This document shows positions 27,106-35,908 of a stretch of 64,000 nucleotides of DNA, in pieces; the stretch's first letter is position 1; every line of letters begins with the position of its first letter. The translations under genes and the position numbers were made by a program. The stretch comes from Christiangramia sabulilitoris (GTDB lineage: Bacteria > Bacteroidota > Bacteroidia > Flavobacteriales > Flavobacteriaceae). The notes beneath the pieces were generated by a model. That model was given only the letters and a program-made list of their open reading frames with translations, ran no database searches and was not told where the DNA came from. The DNA lies in assembly GCF_007050985.1 (NCBI RefSeq), contig NZ_VHSF01000004.1, forward strand, positions 1-64,000. Reading direction: 5' to 3'.

Positions 27106-30100
27106 ATGCAAGAACAGACTAATAAGTACCTCTTAGTAGCCCTAATAATCGGGATTGTTTTCCACAGCTCGGGTATTTTCTTTACCCTGGAGAATACCTA
27201 TGATGCCCTTATCCATTTGTTCTTTGCAGAACATTATGCCAACAACTGGTTTGAACCCTGGAATTATAAGTGGTACACCGGTTTTACCGTAATGGGATAT
27301 CCGCCGCTAGTTCATCAGGCAATAGCTTTACTATCGTTCATAGGTGGACTTAAGTTCGGGATGTTCCTGGTGGCAATAATTGCAGTGATCTTGTTTATCA
27401 CCGGCGTGTACCGATTTTCCCTTTTGATCACGGCAAATAGAAAGGTAGCTGGATATGCTGCCATTCTTGCGGTTTTTTCCAGTTCGTTCGTTGAGACATT
27501 GCATATATTTGGGCAATTGCCAAGTATCATTGGTATTTCCCTACTATTACACACTCTGCCGGAAATCTATCTTTATATAAGAACAGGGAAGTGGCAGTTT
27601 TTCTTGCGCGCTGTTTCTTTAATAGCTGTAACGGTTACTTCGCATCATGTAACCCCAATATTCGGAATGATCTTTTTTATATTTCCTCTACTTGGAATGG
27701 TAGTAATGGACGTCGCTACCGAGCGTTCAGGAAATATCAGAAATGTGAAATTAAGTTCATTCTTAAAAAGTTTTACAAGTCTTTTAAAACGAATCCTGAT
27801 CTTTGGTTTCTCATCACTGGCGATCATTATCGTTTGTATTTTACCCTACTGGATCAATACCAAGAAAAATCCAATTACCCAGGTGCCCATACCGCATGGC
27901 AGCCGCGATAATTTTATAGAGGTAACCTCTTCCGGGCTTATATTTTTTATCATTCCATGGGGTATATTATTCTTTCTATTACCTTATATATTTTATCGGT
28001 TTTTTTCTAAGAGATTTTTATTTTTTGGTTTATCCTTCTCACTGTTGTTTATACTGGGAACCGGTGGAACCACTCCAATTCCAAGAGCAATCCTGGGTGA
28101 AACCGCCTTTAATATACTTACGCTGGACAGGTTTACGCTGTGGGCGTCTATTATGGCTTTGCCCATTTTTGGAGAGTTTGCCTACAGGTTCGCCGAGGGT
28201 GACCTCAAAAAACTTTTTCAGGAACGATTTGGATCTGTATACCATCGTCTTAGCGGCGCTTTACTGGCAGGAATCTTTCTATTTCTTACAGTATTTACCC
28301 TTACTATTGGTTCCTTTCGTCCCATGCAGCCGCAAAGTATTAAAATGTTGCCTATAGTGAATTTTCTGAACCAGGATCAACATGATCAATGGAGATTTCT
28401 TACGCTTGGGTTCGGGGATCAGATGGCCTGGCTTTCTGCACAAACCAGGGCACTAACCGTAGACGGAAATTATCATTCGGCCCGGCGTTTGCCTGAATTG
28501 ACCACACGTGCAGTGGAAAGGCTGGAAAACTCTAAATTCAGGGGATTTGAAGGAATAGGTTCATTACAGCAATTTTTATCTATACCCGAAAAATATAATC
28601 TTAAGTACATTTTCTCGAATGATAAGTTCTATGATCCTCTGCTATATTTCAGCGGCTGGCAACGCCTGCAACAACTTGAAAATGGAATTATGGTCTGGGA
28701 GAAATTAAATGTTCCACCGCTGTCCAAAGTTATAGCCATTCAGGATGTTCCGCTATTCCTAAAGATCATGTGGGGAATAATTCCCATACTAACCGTTATC
28801 ATCGCTTTTATCCTGAATATTCAGTTATTATGGATAAATACCCTGAAATCCAGGGTGCCTCTAAAGCCGGTATTCCTGATCTATAAAAATTCTTATTTCG
28901 GATTTAACAGGGGAATGTTGAACATAAATCATTTCTGGGCTTACCTTTTACTGGCCATTATTGCGGTTTCTTTGTATATGATTTATATTCAGAATAAATC
29001 TCAGGTAAGTCCCGAGAATGTCATAACGGCCTATTATGATGCGGTAGATTTTAAGGAATATGAAAGAGCTCATTCATACCTTGACCCTAAGAGCGGGAAA
29101 AGCATCTCTCAATTTATGCTTGAAGTGTCGGTAAATGATGGGATACTCAGCTCATACGCTAAATTAGACAGTATTTATGTTGAATCTAAAAATCTCAATG
29201 ATACTGTTGCTCATGCAGTAGTTCATACCTCATGGGTAACGCCGCTGGAGGTGATTTACCAAACTTATGATCATGATCTCATAAGGCGGGGTAATTCATG
29301 GTATATCAAAGCATCGCAAGGAAATCCAGATCTTCCCCCAGATCAATTATTTTCAGGTAATGAAACCCGGTTTTATAATCATGGACGCAGAATGGTGACA
29401 ACCCAGCAAACACATCACGAGGACGTTCTACGGCAACCCGTACTTGAGGTCCTTACGGCAAAACTGGTTAAATTCAAGGGTAGATATAGCATTGTAGGTG
29501 AAATACAGAATGTAGATTATGTCCCGGCAGATGTTGTAATAAAGGGAACCTTGTACGATGATAAGAACAGAGAGCTTGCAACTTACAATGCCGGCCAGGT
29601 AATGAAACATAAACTATTACCAAAAGAAGTAACCGCTTTTAGGGTAGATTTTGAGGGAATTGCCTGGCTGGGAGAGGGCGAAAAAATTCCTGAAACCTTT
29701 GATCCAAATATATTCACCCCGGTAGATCTCTCCTCTAAACCGGCAAGTTTTAACCTTCAATGCGCCGGGAATGTCGCAACAACAGACCTCTATAAGAATA
29801 TTAATTTACATGATCTGGAATTTGATGGTGATTCTATTAATGGGAGTCTTTTTAATTTTGGTGTGCAGGAGGTGACCATCCCGCAGGTTATTTATTCCTA
29901 TTATGATAAAAATTATGACATATTATGGGTAGACCATCAATACGTCAATGATGGCATCAGGGTACAACGAAAACGCTCCTTTAACCGGGAGCCCGAGAAC
30001 CTCAGTAAACTATCAGTAATAAACAGCTCCATGAACAATATTTTCGTGAACGGTTTGCCTAATGCACAGATCGCCGGCAAAAGTGTACCGGTAAGAAGAA

Positions 30101-30195
30101 AGGACCTTTTACCTGCGACCATTCAGGAAATATCAGGCCTGGGTTATGAATACTTAAAAATAGATCTTAACAGTTATATAGGGAATCCTAAATGA
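27106..30195 (+). CDS. Giant GT-C-like polytopic membrane protein with NTF2-like and C-terminal soluble domains
   Basis: 1029 residues. The first 600 hold about 11-13 TM helices. The first loop YDALIHLFFAEHYANNW and the YKWYTGFTVMGYPPL segment are like GT-C or PTPS_related (6-pyruvoyl-tetrahydropterin synthase related) membrane proteins, where an early acidic/His loop is catalytic. Another TM helix (about 607-627) leads to an NTF2-like module (about 635-735: ENVITAYYDAVDFKEYERAHSYL). The last 270 residues are two beta-rich domains (ILEVLTAKLVKFKGRYSIVGEIQNV; FNLQCAGNVATTDLY). It overlaps the next gene by 4 bases (ATGA). It probably adds or handles a sugar at the periplasmic side for the nearby polymer; no donor is known. 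Confidence 0.7.
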   Translation: MQEQTNKYLLVALIIGIVFHSSGIFFTLENTYDALIHLFFAEHYANNWFEPWNYKWYTGFTVMGYPPLVHQAIALLSFIGGLKFGMFLVAIIAVILFITGVYRFSLLITANRKVAGYAAILAVFSSSFVETLHIFGQLPSIIGISLLLHTLPEIYLYIRTGKWQFFLRAVSLIAVTVTSHHVTPIFGMIFFIFPLLGMVVMDVATERSGNIRNVKLSSFLKSFTSLLKRILIFGFSSLAIIIVCILPYWINTKKNPITQVPIPHGSRDNFIEVTSSGLIFFIIPWGILFFLLPYIFYRFFSKRFLFFGLSFSLLFILGTGGTTPIPRAILGETAFNILTLDRFTLWASIMALPIFGEFAYRFAEGDLKKLFQERFGSVYHRLSGALLAGIFLFLTVFTLTIGSFRPMQPQSIKMLPIVNFLNQDQHDQWRFLTLGFGDQMAWLSAQTRALTVDGNYHSARRLPELTTRAVERLENSKFRGFEGIGSLQQFLSIPEKYNLKYIFSNDKFYDPLLYFSGWQRLQQLENGIMVWEKLNVPPLSKVIAIQDVPLFLKIMWGIIPILTVIIAFILNIQLLWINTLKSRVPLKPVFLIYKNSYFGFNRGMLNINHFWAYLLLAIIAVSLYMIYIQNKSQVSPENVITAYYDAVDFKEYERAHSYLDPKSGKSISQFMLEVSVNDGILSSYAKLDSIYVESKNLNDTVAHAVVHTSWVTPLEVIYQTYDHDLIRRGNSWYIKASQGNPDLPPDQLFSGNETRFYNHGRRMVTTQQTHHEDVLRQPVLEVLTAKLVKFKGRYSIVGEIQNVDYVPADVVIKGTLYDDKNRELATYNAGQVMKHKLLPKEVTAFRVDFEGIAWLGEGEKIPETFDPNIFTPVDLSSKPASFNLQCAGNVATTDLYKNINLHDLEFDGDSINGSLFNFGVQEVTIPQVIYSYYDKNYDILWVDHQYVNDGIRVQRKRSFNREPENLSKLSVINSSMNNIFVNGLPNAQIAGKSVPVRRKDLLPATIQEISGLGYEYLKIDLNSYIGNPK

Positions 30196-31370
30196 TATAT
30201 CAGCACATTAAAATCGCAGTACTCTTTATTAGCCTGCTCTTTATATCCTCAACAAAACAATTAAATGTCGGGGCGAACGAACTACCTGTCACATCAAGAG
30301 CCGGGGAGGAGATCATTCTACAATTTAATGATATAAGTCCAAAAGCCCGTCTGTTTTTGATCTCCCCTTATGGCAAGACCCTGCTTAAACCGCAAAAGTG
30401 TGAGGATAAAACCTGTTATAAGATACCTGAATTCATTGCAAATAAATCTGGGGTAATCTCCTGGAAAGTAGAGGGAAGGCAAGGAGAGATCCTGATCCTG
30501 CCTGATGAAGGACCAGAGAAAATAGAAACTTATTTTGGGCCTCGAAGTATCCAGGCCGGAGACGGTGATTTTTCTATGCTGGTAGCTATTCCACTGGATA
30601 AATATGACAATCCACTGGAAGATGGAACCAGCGTGCAAACTCAGGAATATTATGCTGAGGTGATTCAAAAAGATAGTTTAAGCATGAAGAATATGATCGC
30701 ATGGAAGAATTTCCCGACTAGAGAAAAGGCGGGGAAAATTCTGTTATCTGCTAGCAGTAGACATGTTTTTAGTAAAGAACTTAGCAGCAGGATTTATCCT
30801 TCAGTACCGGCGAATTTTCAAATTTCTTTGAATAGGATACATGATTATGCAGATGGTAACCAGGTGGCCACACTTTCAACTTCAATCTTGAAGGATCGAT
30901 TTGGTAATATAGTGAGTGATGGTACTCTGGTAGACTTTCTAATTTCTACAGAAACGGGGAAAAAATTAAAGACCACGGCGTCAACGATCAATGGTGTGGC
31001 TACTGCAGGGGTGCTGCATCCGGAGAAACCAAATACCTGGAAGATCAGGGCGGTAGTGAACGGTATAGCAGATAGCGATCTAATCGAAATAAAATTCAAA
31101 CCGGTTCTCAATGACTTTGAAGTGATCATAGAACCCGAATCAAAAAGCGTCAAAGTAGGCCCCCTGCAAAGTTTTCTGGATCAACAAATCCCTGAAGGTA
31201 CCACTGTAACTTTAACCATTCTGAGAAAGAATAAAATAAATTTCAAAATGCAGGAAGCTACAAAGAAGGCTTATGCCATCTTTAACCTTCCCGAGGAACA
31301 GGAATTTTTAGAAAATGATATCTTTAAGGTCGAAACCCTTGGCATTACCAAATCTCTCAAAATACCTTAA
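30192..31370 (+). CDS. Secreted Ig-like (Big_1/invasin-like) domain protein
   Basis: 392 residues. Signal peptide (IAVLFISLLFISSTKQL), then beta-sandwich domains: one at about 25-110 with a possible disulfide (QKCEDKTCYKI), one at about 120-210 (FGPRSIQAGDGDFSMLVAIPLDKYDNPLEDGT), a clear Big_1-like one at about 215-305 (QVATLSTSILKDRFGNIVSDGTLVDFLIS) and a last one. The phrase D-K/R-x-G/D-N-x-x-x-D-G-T is the Big_1 hallmark and occurs twice. It overlaps genes on both sides (ATGA upstream, TAATG downstream), so the three proteins are made together. A scaffold or binding role in the periplasm is likely; no enzyme motif was seen. Confidence 0.7.
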   Translation: MIYQHIKIAVLFISLLFISSTKQLNVGANELPVTSRAGEEIILQFNDISPKARLFLISPYGKTLLKPQKCEDKTCYKIPEFIANKSGVISWKVEGRQGEILILPDEGPEKIETYFGPRSIQAGDGDFSMLVAIPLDKYDNPLEDGTSVQTQEYYAEVIQKDSLSMKNMIAWKNFPTREKAGKILLSASSRHVFSKELSSRIYPSVPANFQISLNRIHDYADGNQVATLSTSILKDRFGNIVSDGTLVDFLISTETGKKLKTTASTINGVATAGVLHPEKPNTWKIRAVVNGIADSDLIEIKFKPVLNDFEVIIEPESKSVKVGPLQSFLDQQIPEGTTVTLTILRKNKINFKMQEATKKAYAIFNLPEEQEFLENDIFKVETLGITKSLKIP

Positions 31371-32920
31371 TGACCCAAAAATTAAGCAGAAATCTTTATC
31401 GTGCTGGTATTGTACTTAGTTTTTTAATTGTAAATGCCGCGGTTTTATACGGAATTGGCTCGATCTGGTCTTATCTAAATACCGGGGCAGACAGGTCTTC
31501 TATGTTAAAAACCGGGGTCAAAGCAGAAAAATTATATGTACCATCCATAGATTGGGATACTACCTCTTATGAAGGCCGAATTATGGAACCACAAAGTCTT
31601 AAGGAAATAGAACGGGATTACCTGAATGCGTGGTATGTGAAAAACCTGGCCTATAAGAATAATGAAGTACTTAGAATTGATGATTATTATACAGACAGTG
31701 CCCGGGTAAATATCTACAGGAACATTGCCTTTAATAAAGAAGCTGATCTGAATTTCGAGTCTACCAGTCTTGAACATCATCCCAAACTGAATTTCTACAG
31801 TGCAGATGGACAGATGGTAGTTTTTAAGGACCGTAATGTCCTGGAGTACACTCACAATTTTGAGCAGGATACATTTACTGGTACCAGCGTAGATACGGCA
31901 TCCTACCAGGTAATGATGTTGCTGGAAGATGGATTCTGGAGAATAAGGCATTTAAAACGCCTGCAACCGGAATTAACCGGGATTGACACAACCCTGAATC
32001 CTGAATGGCAGGTAAAGGGTAGATCAGTTTATTTAAGAGACAGCCTTTATTCTATCAAAGGAATAAATTATTATCCCAAGGAAACACCCTGGGATATGTA
32101 TGGAGATGAGTTTGATATACAAGTAATCGAGAGAGATTTTGAACTTATTCGTTCTGCAAATTTAAATACAGTACGCATTTTTATACCCTACGAAGGATTT
32201 GGGAAAAATAAGCTTGTCGAAAATAAATTAGAAAAACTGGAGAAGGTTTTAAATGTTGCTGAAGCCCAGCAACTCAAAGTAATACTTACTTTTTTTGATT
32301 TTTACGGGGATTATTCGGTCCTGGGATGGACCCAGACCCATTCTCACGCCAGGAAACTATTAAAGAGATTTAAAGATCATCCTGCTATCATGGCTTTCGA
32401 TATAAAAAATGAACCAGATCTTGATTTTGATAATAGGGGGAAGGACCTGGTGACCAATTGGCTTAGATATACCATAGATCAGTTTAGGCGCTTGGCACCG
32501 GGAAAATTGGTCACAATAGGCTGGGCCAAACCTGAAAATGCTCATTTGCTAAAAGAAGAGGTAGATATGATCTCATTTCACTATTATGGCGATCCATCAG
32601 ATTTTGAGAATATCTATACCAGGCTCTCTTCAAAAATTTCCAAGCCTTTGATCCTGGAAGAATTTGGAATATCTTCTTATGACGGTATCTGGAAACCATT
32701 TTCCGGAGATGAGGAGGAGCAGGCATTATATCATCAAAAAATGCAAGCGTTTCTTGCTAAAGAAAAGCTCGCATTTTTATCCTGGACCTTATATGATTTT
32801 AAGGAAATTCCCGGCAGGGTGGTAGGGCCTTTACCCTGGCGCCGGGCTTTCCAGAAAGAATTTGGTTTTTTTGATTATTCCGGCAATCCAAAGCCGGCCT
32901 TTAAGTATATCTCAAATTGA
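31370..32920 (+). CDS. Membrane-anchored TIM-barrel glycoside hydrolase (GH5/GH2/GH39-like)
   Basis: 516 residues. One N-terminal TM helix (AGIVLSFLIVNAAVLYGIGSIW) with the rest outside the cytoplasm. Residues about 70-195 look NTF2-like (ERDYLNAWYVKNLAYKN ... MMLLEDGFWRIRHLKR), like the module in the 27106 gene product. Residues about 220-510 are a (beta/alpha)8 clan GH-A enzyme: GINYYPKETPW, TVRIFIPYEG, AFDIKNEPD (acid/base Glu) and LILEEFGIS (nucleophile Glu). Periplasmic hydrolases encoded in exopolysaccharide operons (BcsZ, PslG, PelA, AlgL) trim the polymer, and the same is likely here. The 3' end overlaps the convergent GT4 gene by 20 bases. Confidence 0.85.
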   Translation: MTQKLSRNLYRAGIVLSFLIVNAAVLYGIGSIWSYLNTGADRSSMLKTGVKAEKLYVPSIDWDTTSYEGRIMEPQSLKEIERDYLNAWYVKNLAYKNNEVLRIDDYYTDSARVNIYRNIAFNKEADLNFESTSLEHHPKLNFYSADGQMVVFKDRNVLEYTHNFEQDTFTGTSVDTASYQVMMLLEDGFWRIRHLKRLQPELTGIDTTLNPEWQVKGRSVYLRDSLYSIKGINYYPKETPWDMYGDEFDIQVIERDFELIRSANLNTVRIFIPYEGFGKNKLVENKLEKLEKVLNVAEAQQLKVILTFFDFYGDYSVLGWTQTHSHARKLLKRFKDHPAIMAFDIKNEPDLDFDNRGKDLVTNWLRYTIDQFRRLAPGKLVTIGWAKPENAHLLKEEVDMISFHYYGDPSDFENIYTRLSSKISKPLILEEFGISSYDGIWKPFSGDEEEQALYHQKMQAFLAKEKLAFLSWTLYDFKEIPGRVVGPLPWRRAFQKEFGFFDYSGNPKPAFKYISN

Positions 32921-34097
32921 GCTTAGAATTCGTGATGTTCTTAAATTCCTCAAGATATAGCTGGGTTACCTTTTCCATTGGTAAACTGCAGGCGGCTTTA
33001 TAATTAACCTCTCCTATTCTTCTGCGGTAGAGGTCATCTTTAATGATTTTTCCCAGAGAATGAGCGAGCGAATCTACATTTCCGGGTTTAAAAAATTCTC
33101 CAGTATAACCTTCTTCTTCCACTAAAAGTGCCAGGTCACCAAGACTGGGCATTACCACGGCTTTACCATAGCTGCCGGCCTGATGCAGTACTCCGGAACT
33201 ACCTGTGGTAGAAGTGTAAGGAAATACTACCACTGTACTTTCACCAAATATCTTTGGAACATCCTCTTCCTGCACATATCCGGTGAAATGCAGACCTTTC
33301 ACATTTTTATATTTCTCCCTCATTTCAGCAAGGTATCCCGGGGTATTGGGGCTATCTGTACCGGCAATTACAATTTCTACCTCTTCGCTGGTTGTTTTCC
33401 GCAACTTTATAACGGCCTCGATAAGTATCTCTACTCTCTTATAGGTTCCAAATTTGCCAAAGGTCATAATCTTCTTCGGCCCTGCAGGCAGATTAAAATC
33501 GGGCTCTGCAGGAGTTTCGAAGGAGCCGTGAGGGATTTGAATTATATTGGATGCACTATATTTTTCCTGTATGATCTCTACATATTTTCCAATAGTGAGG
33601 GCTACCGTATCTGCCTTTAAAATAACCCTGGTTAACAGGGTGCCAATGCTGTTGAAAATACGCTTCAGGAATTTGTTATCAGTAAAACCGGCATTTCCCA
33701 GATCTACCTGTTCCAAAATATTGTGTAAAAGAACGATATTAGGAATACCCTTAAGTCTTAAAAGTAAAGGAAGAAAAAGCCCCAGGGCTGCAGGTATTTT
33801 TTTATCACCAAATTTCATAAACTGTAAGTTGAATAATACTGCATCTGCTTGTGACTCTCTAATTGATCTATAAATGCTATATATGTTTTTATAGCTATTG
33901 AATTTCCAGCATTCCTTTACAGTAATCTTTGTATTACCTGAATCGAAATCCAGTTGTTTTTCTTCTACGGTCTCATCAGTAATTAATATTAGTTCTTCAA
34001 TTTCTTCTTTCCGGGCAAAGTTTTTGGCCAGGTGATATCCATATTCATTCAGGGTTACTTTACTGGGCGGAAAGGCGGTTACTAAGGCAAGTTTCAT
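32901..34097 (-). CDS. Family-4 glycosyltransferase
   Basis: 398 residues, GT-B fold. N-domain starts MKLALVTAFPPSK; the C-domain has ILEAVIKLR-like FGKFGTYKRVEILIEAVIKL, HFTGYVQEEDVPKIF and the donor-site stretch VVVFPYTSTTGSSGVLHQAGSYGKAVVMPSLGDLALLV (here Gly-Ser-Ser replaces the common E-x7-E start). No TM helix: cytoplasmic, retaining transferase. It follows a flippase gene by 87 bases and so resembles the GT4-flippase pair PelF-PelG of Pel polysaccharide loci, though sequence alone does not show orthology. Confidence 0.85.
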   Translation of the reverse strand: MKLALVTAFPPSKVTLNEYGYHLAKNFARKEEIEELILITDETVEEKQLDFDSGNTKITVKECWKFNSYKNIYSIYRSIRESQADAVLFNLQFMKFGDKKIPAALGLFLPLLLRLKGIPNIVLLHNILEQVDLGNAGFTDNKFLKRIFNSIGTLLTRVILKADTVALTIGKYVEIIQEKYSASNIIQIPHGSFETPAEPDFNLPAGPKKIMTFGKFGTYKRVEILIEAVIKLRKTTSEEVEIVIAGTDSPNTPGYLAEMREKYKNVKGLHFTGYVQEEDVPKIFGESTVVVFPYTSTTGSSGVLHQAGSYGKAVVMPSLGDLALLVEEEGYTGEFFKPGNVDSLAHSLGKIIKDDLYRRRIGEVNYKAACSLPMEKVTQLYLEEFKNITNSKLNLRYT

Positions 34098-34184
34098 AAT
34101 TTCTATATTTCGGTTAGATTTTATTTCTATGGTAAATATCAGCTGTAAATCCCTGACACAAAGATTTCTTCGATTAGAGGCAGG

Positions 34185-35435
34185 TTAGCTTCGGTGAGAG
34201 GTTTTTTTGATATGGTAAAAGAAATAACCAATTTGAATGGCTAGTAAGGTTGTCATTACCAATATCTGAATCTCCACGATCTTTTCCAGACTGGAGTGCT
34301 CCAGATAAATCATCGCTAACTGAAGTATTCCAAAAATACCAGATATCAATACAGGCAGATATTTATCCAGACTTAAAAAATAATAGACGAAGACATTTGC
34401 CAGTGCAAATAGCGAACTGGCCATGGCATACTTCCAGAGCAGACCAGAGACTTCAAGATATGCATTCCCAAAGAGCATACTTATGATCAATTCAGGAACC
34501 AGCAGGTTAGTTAATATAACCAGGATACTTAAAGTGGCGACCATACCCAGGTATTTGAAGAATAACCTTGTAGTATCTTTATTTTCCTTGTGTCGTTGTA
34601 CCACTTTGGGTAGCAACAACATGACAAACATCCAGGCTACAAAGTAGACGCCACGGCCTATCAAAGCCAGTGAAGCATATAATCCTGCTGAATGAGTGTC
34701 AAAAAAATGCTTCACCAATAAAATATCACCATTATTGATCAGGATCTGGGTGAGTTCATAAAAGGCCGTTACCAGGATAAACTTTTTTAAATGAGAGATA
34801 TCGGTAGAACTAATGGCCGGTAATATTTTAGTTTTGATCCTTTTAAAAGGAAATATCCCGGGGAATAAAGAAATAAAAATCCCCAGCGCAACGAGTTCAG
34901 AACTTTGAAAGGGAAGCATCAAAATAAAAGCCAGGGTTAAGAATAGTCGGCTCAGCATTTCTGCCTGGTAGGTTATAGAAAGGTTTATAAACTGCTGTTC
35001 TCCCTGAAAGTAGCCCCTGTTGACACTCATTAAGAAATAAACCGGGATCCCCATTCCAAAAATCCTGAACATTCCGGAGGATTCGGTATTAAACCACAGT
35101 TGCAATTTTCCGGCCATAAGGATTACCAGTAGGCCTGCGATGCACCCCAGGTACAGACTGAATTTCCTGGAATATTTTAAAAAGGCCTCTTTTTTATCTG
35201 TATCGAAACTTCCGGTAAATTTTGCCACACTCAATTGCAGAGTCATAGCGATAAAAGAAAGAATCAAAAGAAAGGTGACCAGGATAGCAGCATCTGCAAA
35301 TGCCTGAGGTCCCAGTAACCTTCCCAGGGCAAGATTGTATAAGTAGTTACCCACGTTCACGACCATTGCACTGATCATGAAGACCTGTGAGGCTTCAATT
35401 TTTAGGTTATATCTGGCAATTCTTAAGGTGGACAT
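34185..35435 (-). CDS. Polysaccharide flippase (MOP superfamily, Wzx/PelG-like)
   Basis: 416 residues, about 12 TM helices. The N-terminus (VFMISAMVVNVGNYLYNLALGRLLGPQAFADAAILVTF) is the usual opening of Wzx-type oligosaccharide flippases, with G-R-L-L-G-P. It ends in short basic residues. It would move lipid-linked sugar units across the inner membrane. Second gene of a minus-strand unit STAS-flippase-GT4, 14 bases after the STAS gene. Confidence 0.85.
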   Translation of the reverse strand: MSTLRIARYNLKIEASQVFMISAMVVNVGNYLYNLALGRLLGPQAFADAAILVTFLLILSFIAMTLQLSVAKFTGSFDTDKKEAFLKYSRKFSLYLGCIAGLLVILMAGKLQLWFNTESSGMFRIFGMGIPVYFLMSVNRGYFQGEQQFINLSITYQAEMLSRLFLTLAFILMLPFQSSELVALGIFISLFPGIFPFKRIKTKILPAISSTDISHLKKFILVTAFYELTQILINNGDILLVKHFFDTHSAGLYASLALIGRGVYFVAWMFVMLLLPKVVQRHKENKDTTRLFFKYLGMVATLSILVILTNLLVPELIISMLFGNAYLEVSGLLWKYAMASSLFALANVFVYYFLSLDKYLPVLISGIFGILQLAMIYLEHSSLEKIVEIQILVMTTLLAIQIGYFFYHIKKTSHRS

Positions 35436-35449
35436 AGGTTTTCGGTTTA

Positions 35450-35761
35450 TCAGGAGGTTACCTTCATTGTGTTATAAGACATCAAATCTACTCCTGCGCC
35501 CAGAAAGGCTCCGCGTATTCTTCTGTTCTCATCACCAACAAAATTTACTACTCGTCCTCTGCGTGCAGCATACATGATTAAAGCTCTGAATTCGAATACG
35601 CTGCCTATATCCATCCCGTCAAGTTGCTCCAGGCTAATTCTCACATAATGTTTCATTTTGAGAATGACTTCAAAATATTTTCTAACTTGAAAAGAATTAG
35701 AGGAAGAAAGTCTTCCGCTGATTTCAAAAATCCCGTTGTTTTCTTTGATCTTTAATGCCAT
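35450..35761 (-). CDS. STAS-domain protein (anti-anti-sigma-like)
   Basis: 103 residues, single domain: FEISGRLSSSNSFQVRKYFEVIL, ISLEQLDGMDIGSVFEFRALIMYAARRGRVVNFVG. The usual phospho-acceptor stretch D-S-S-G reads DIGS (51-54): the usual phospho-Ser place is Gly53, though Ser54 follows. So it may not be switched by phosphorylation in the usual manner. First gene of the flippase/GT4 unit. A precedent is SypA of Vibrio fischeri, a STAS protein in a polysaccharide locus that controls biofilm. Confidence 0.8.
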   Translation of the reverse strand: MALKIKENNGIFEISGRLSSSNSFQVRKYFEVILKMKHYVRISLEQLDGMDIGSVFEFRALIMYAARRGRVVNFVGDENRRIRGAFLGAGVDLMSYNTMKVTS

Positions 35762-35908
35762 GATTTCTGGTTTTTAAATTAATTACTAATGCTAATATCT
35801 TATGTATTTCAACCAACCTGCGATCTCTTTCGACGGATGGCAGCTTTCTGTAGATGAATTATCGCTAAAGTGTTTTTAACTTGCCTTAACTAAACTAAAC
35901 CTACCTGA

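Noticed and set aside
32901-34185. Direct assignment of the GT4-flippase pair as PelF-PelG
   Set aside because: Order and class agree, but no PelA, PelB, PelD or PelE is recognised, and orthology cannot be shown from the sequence alone.
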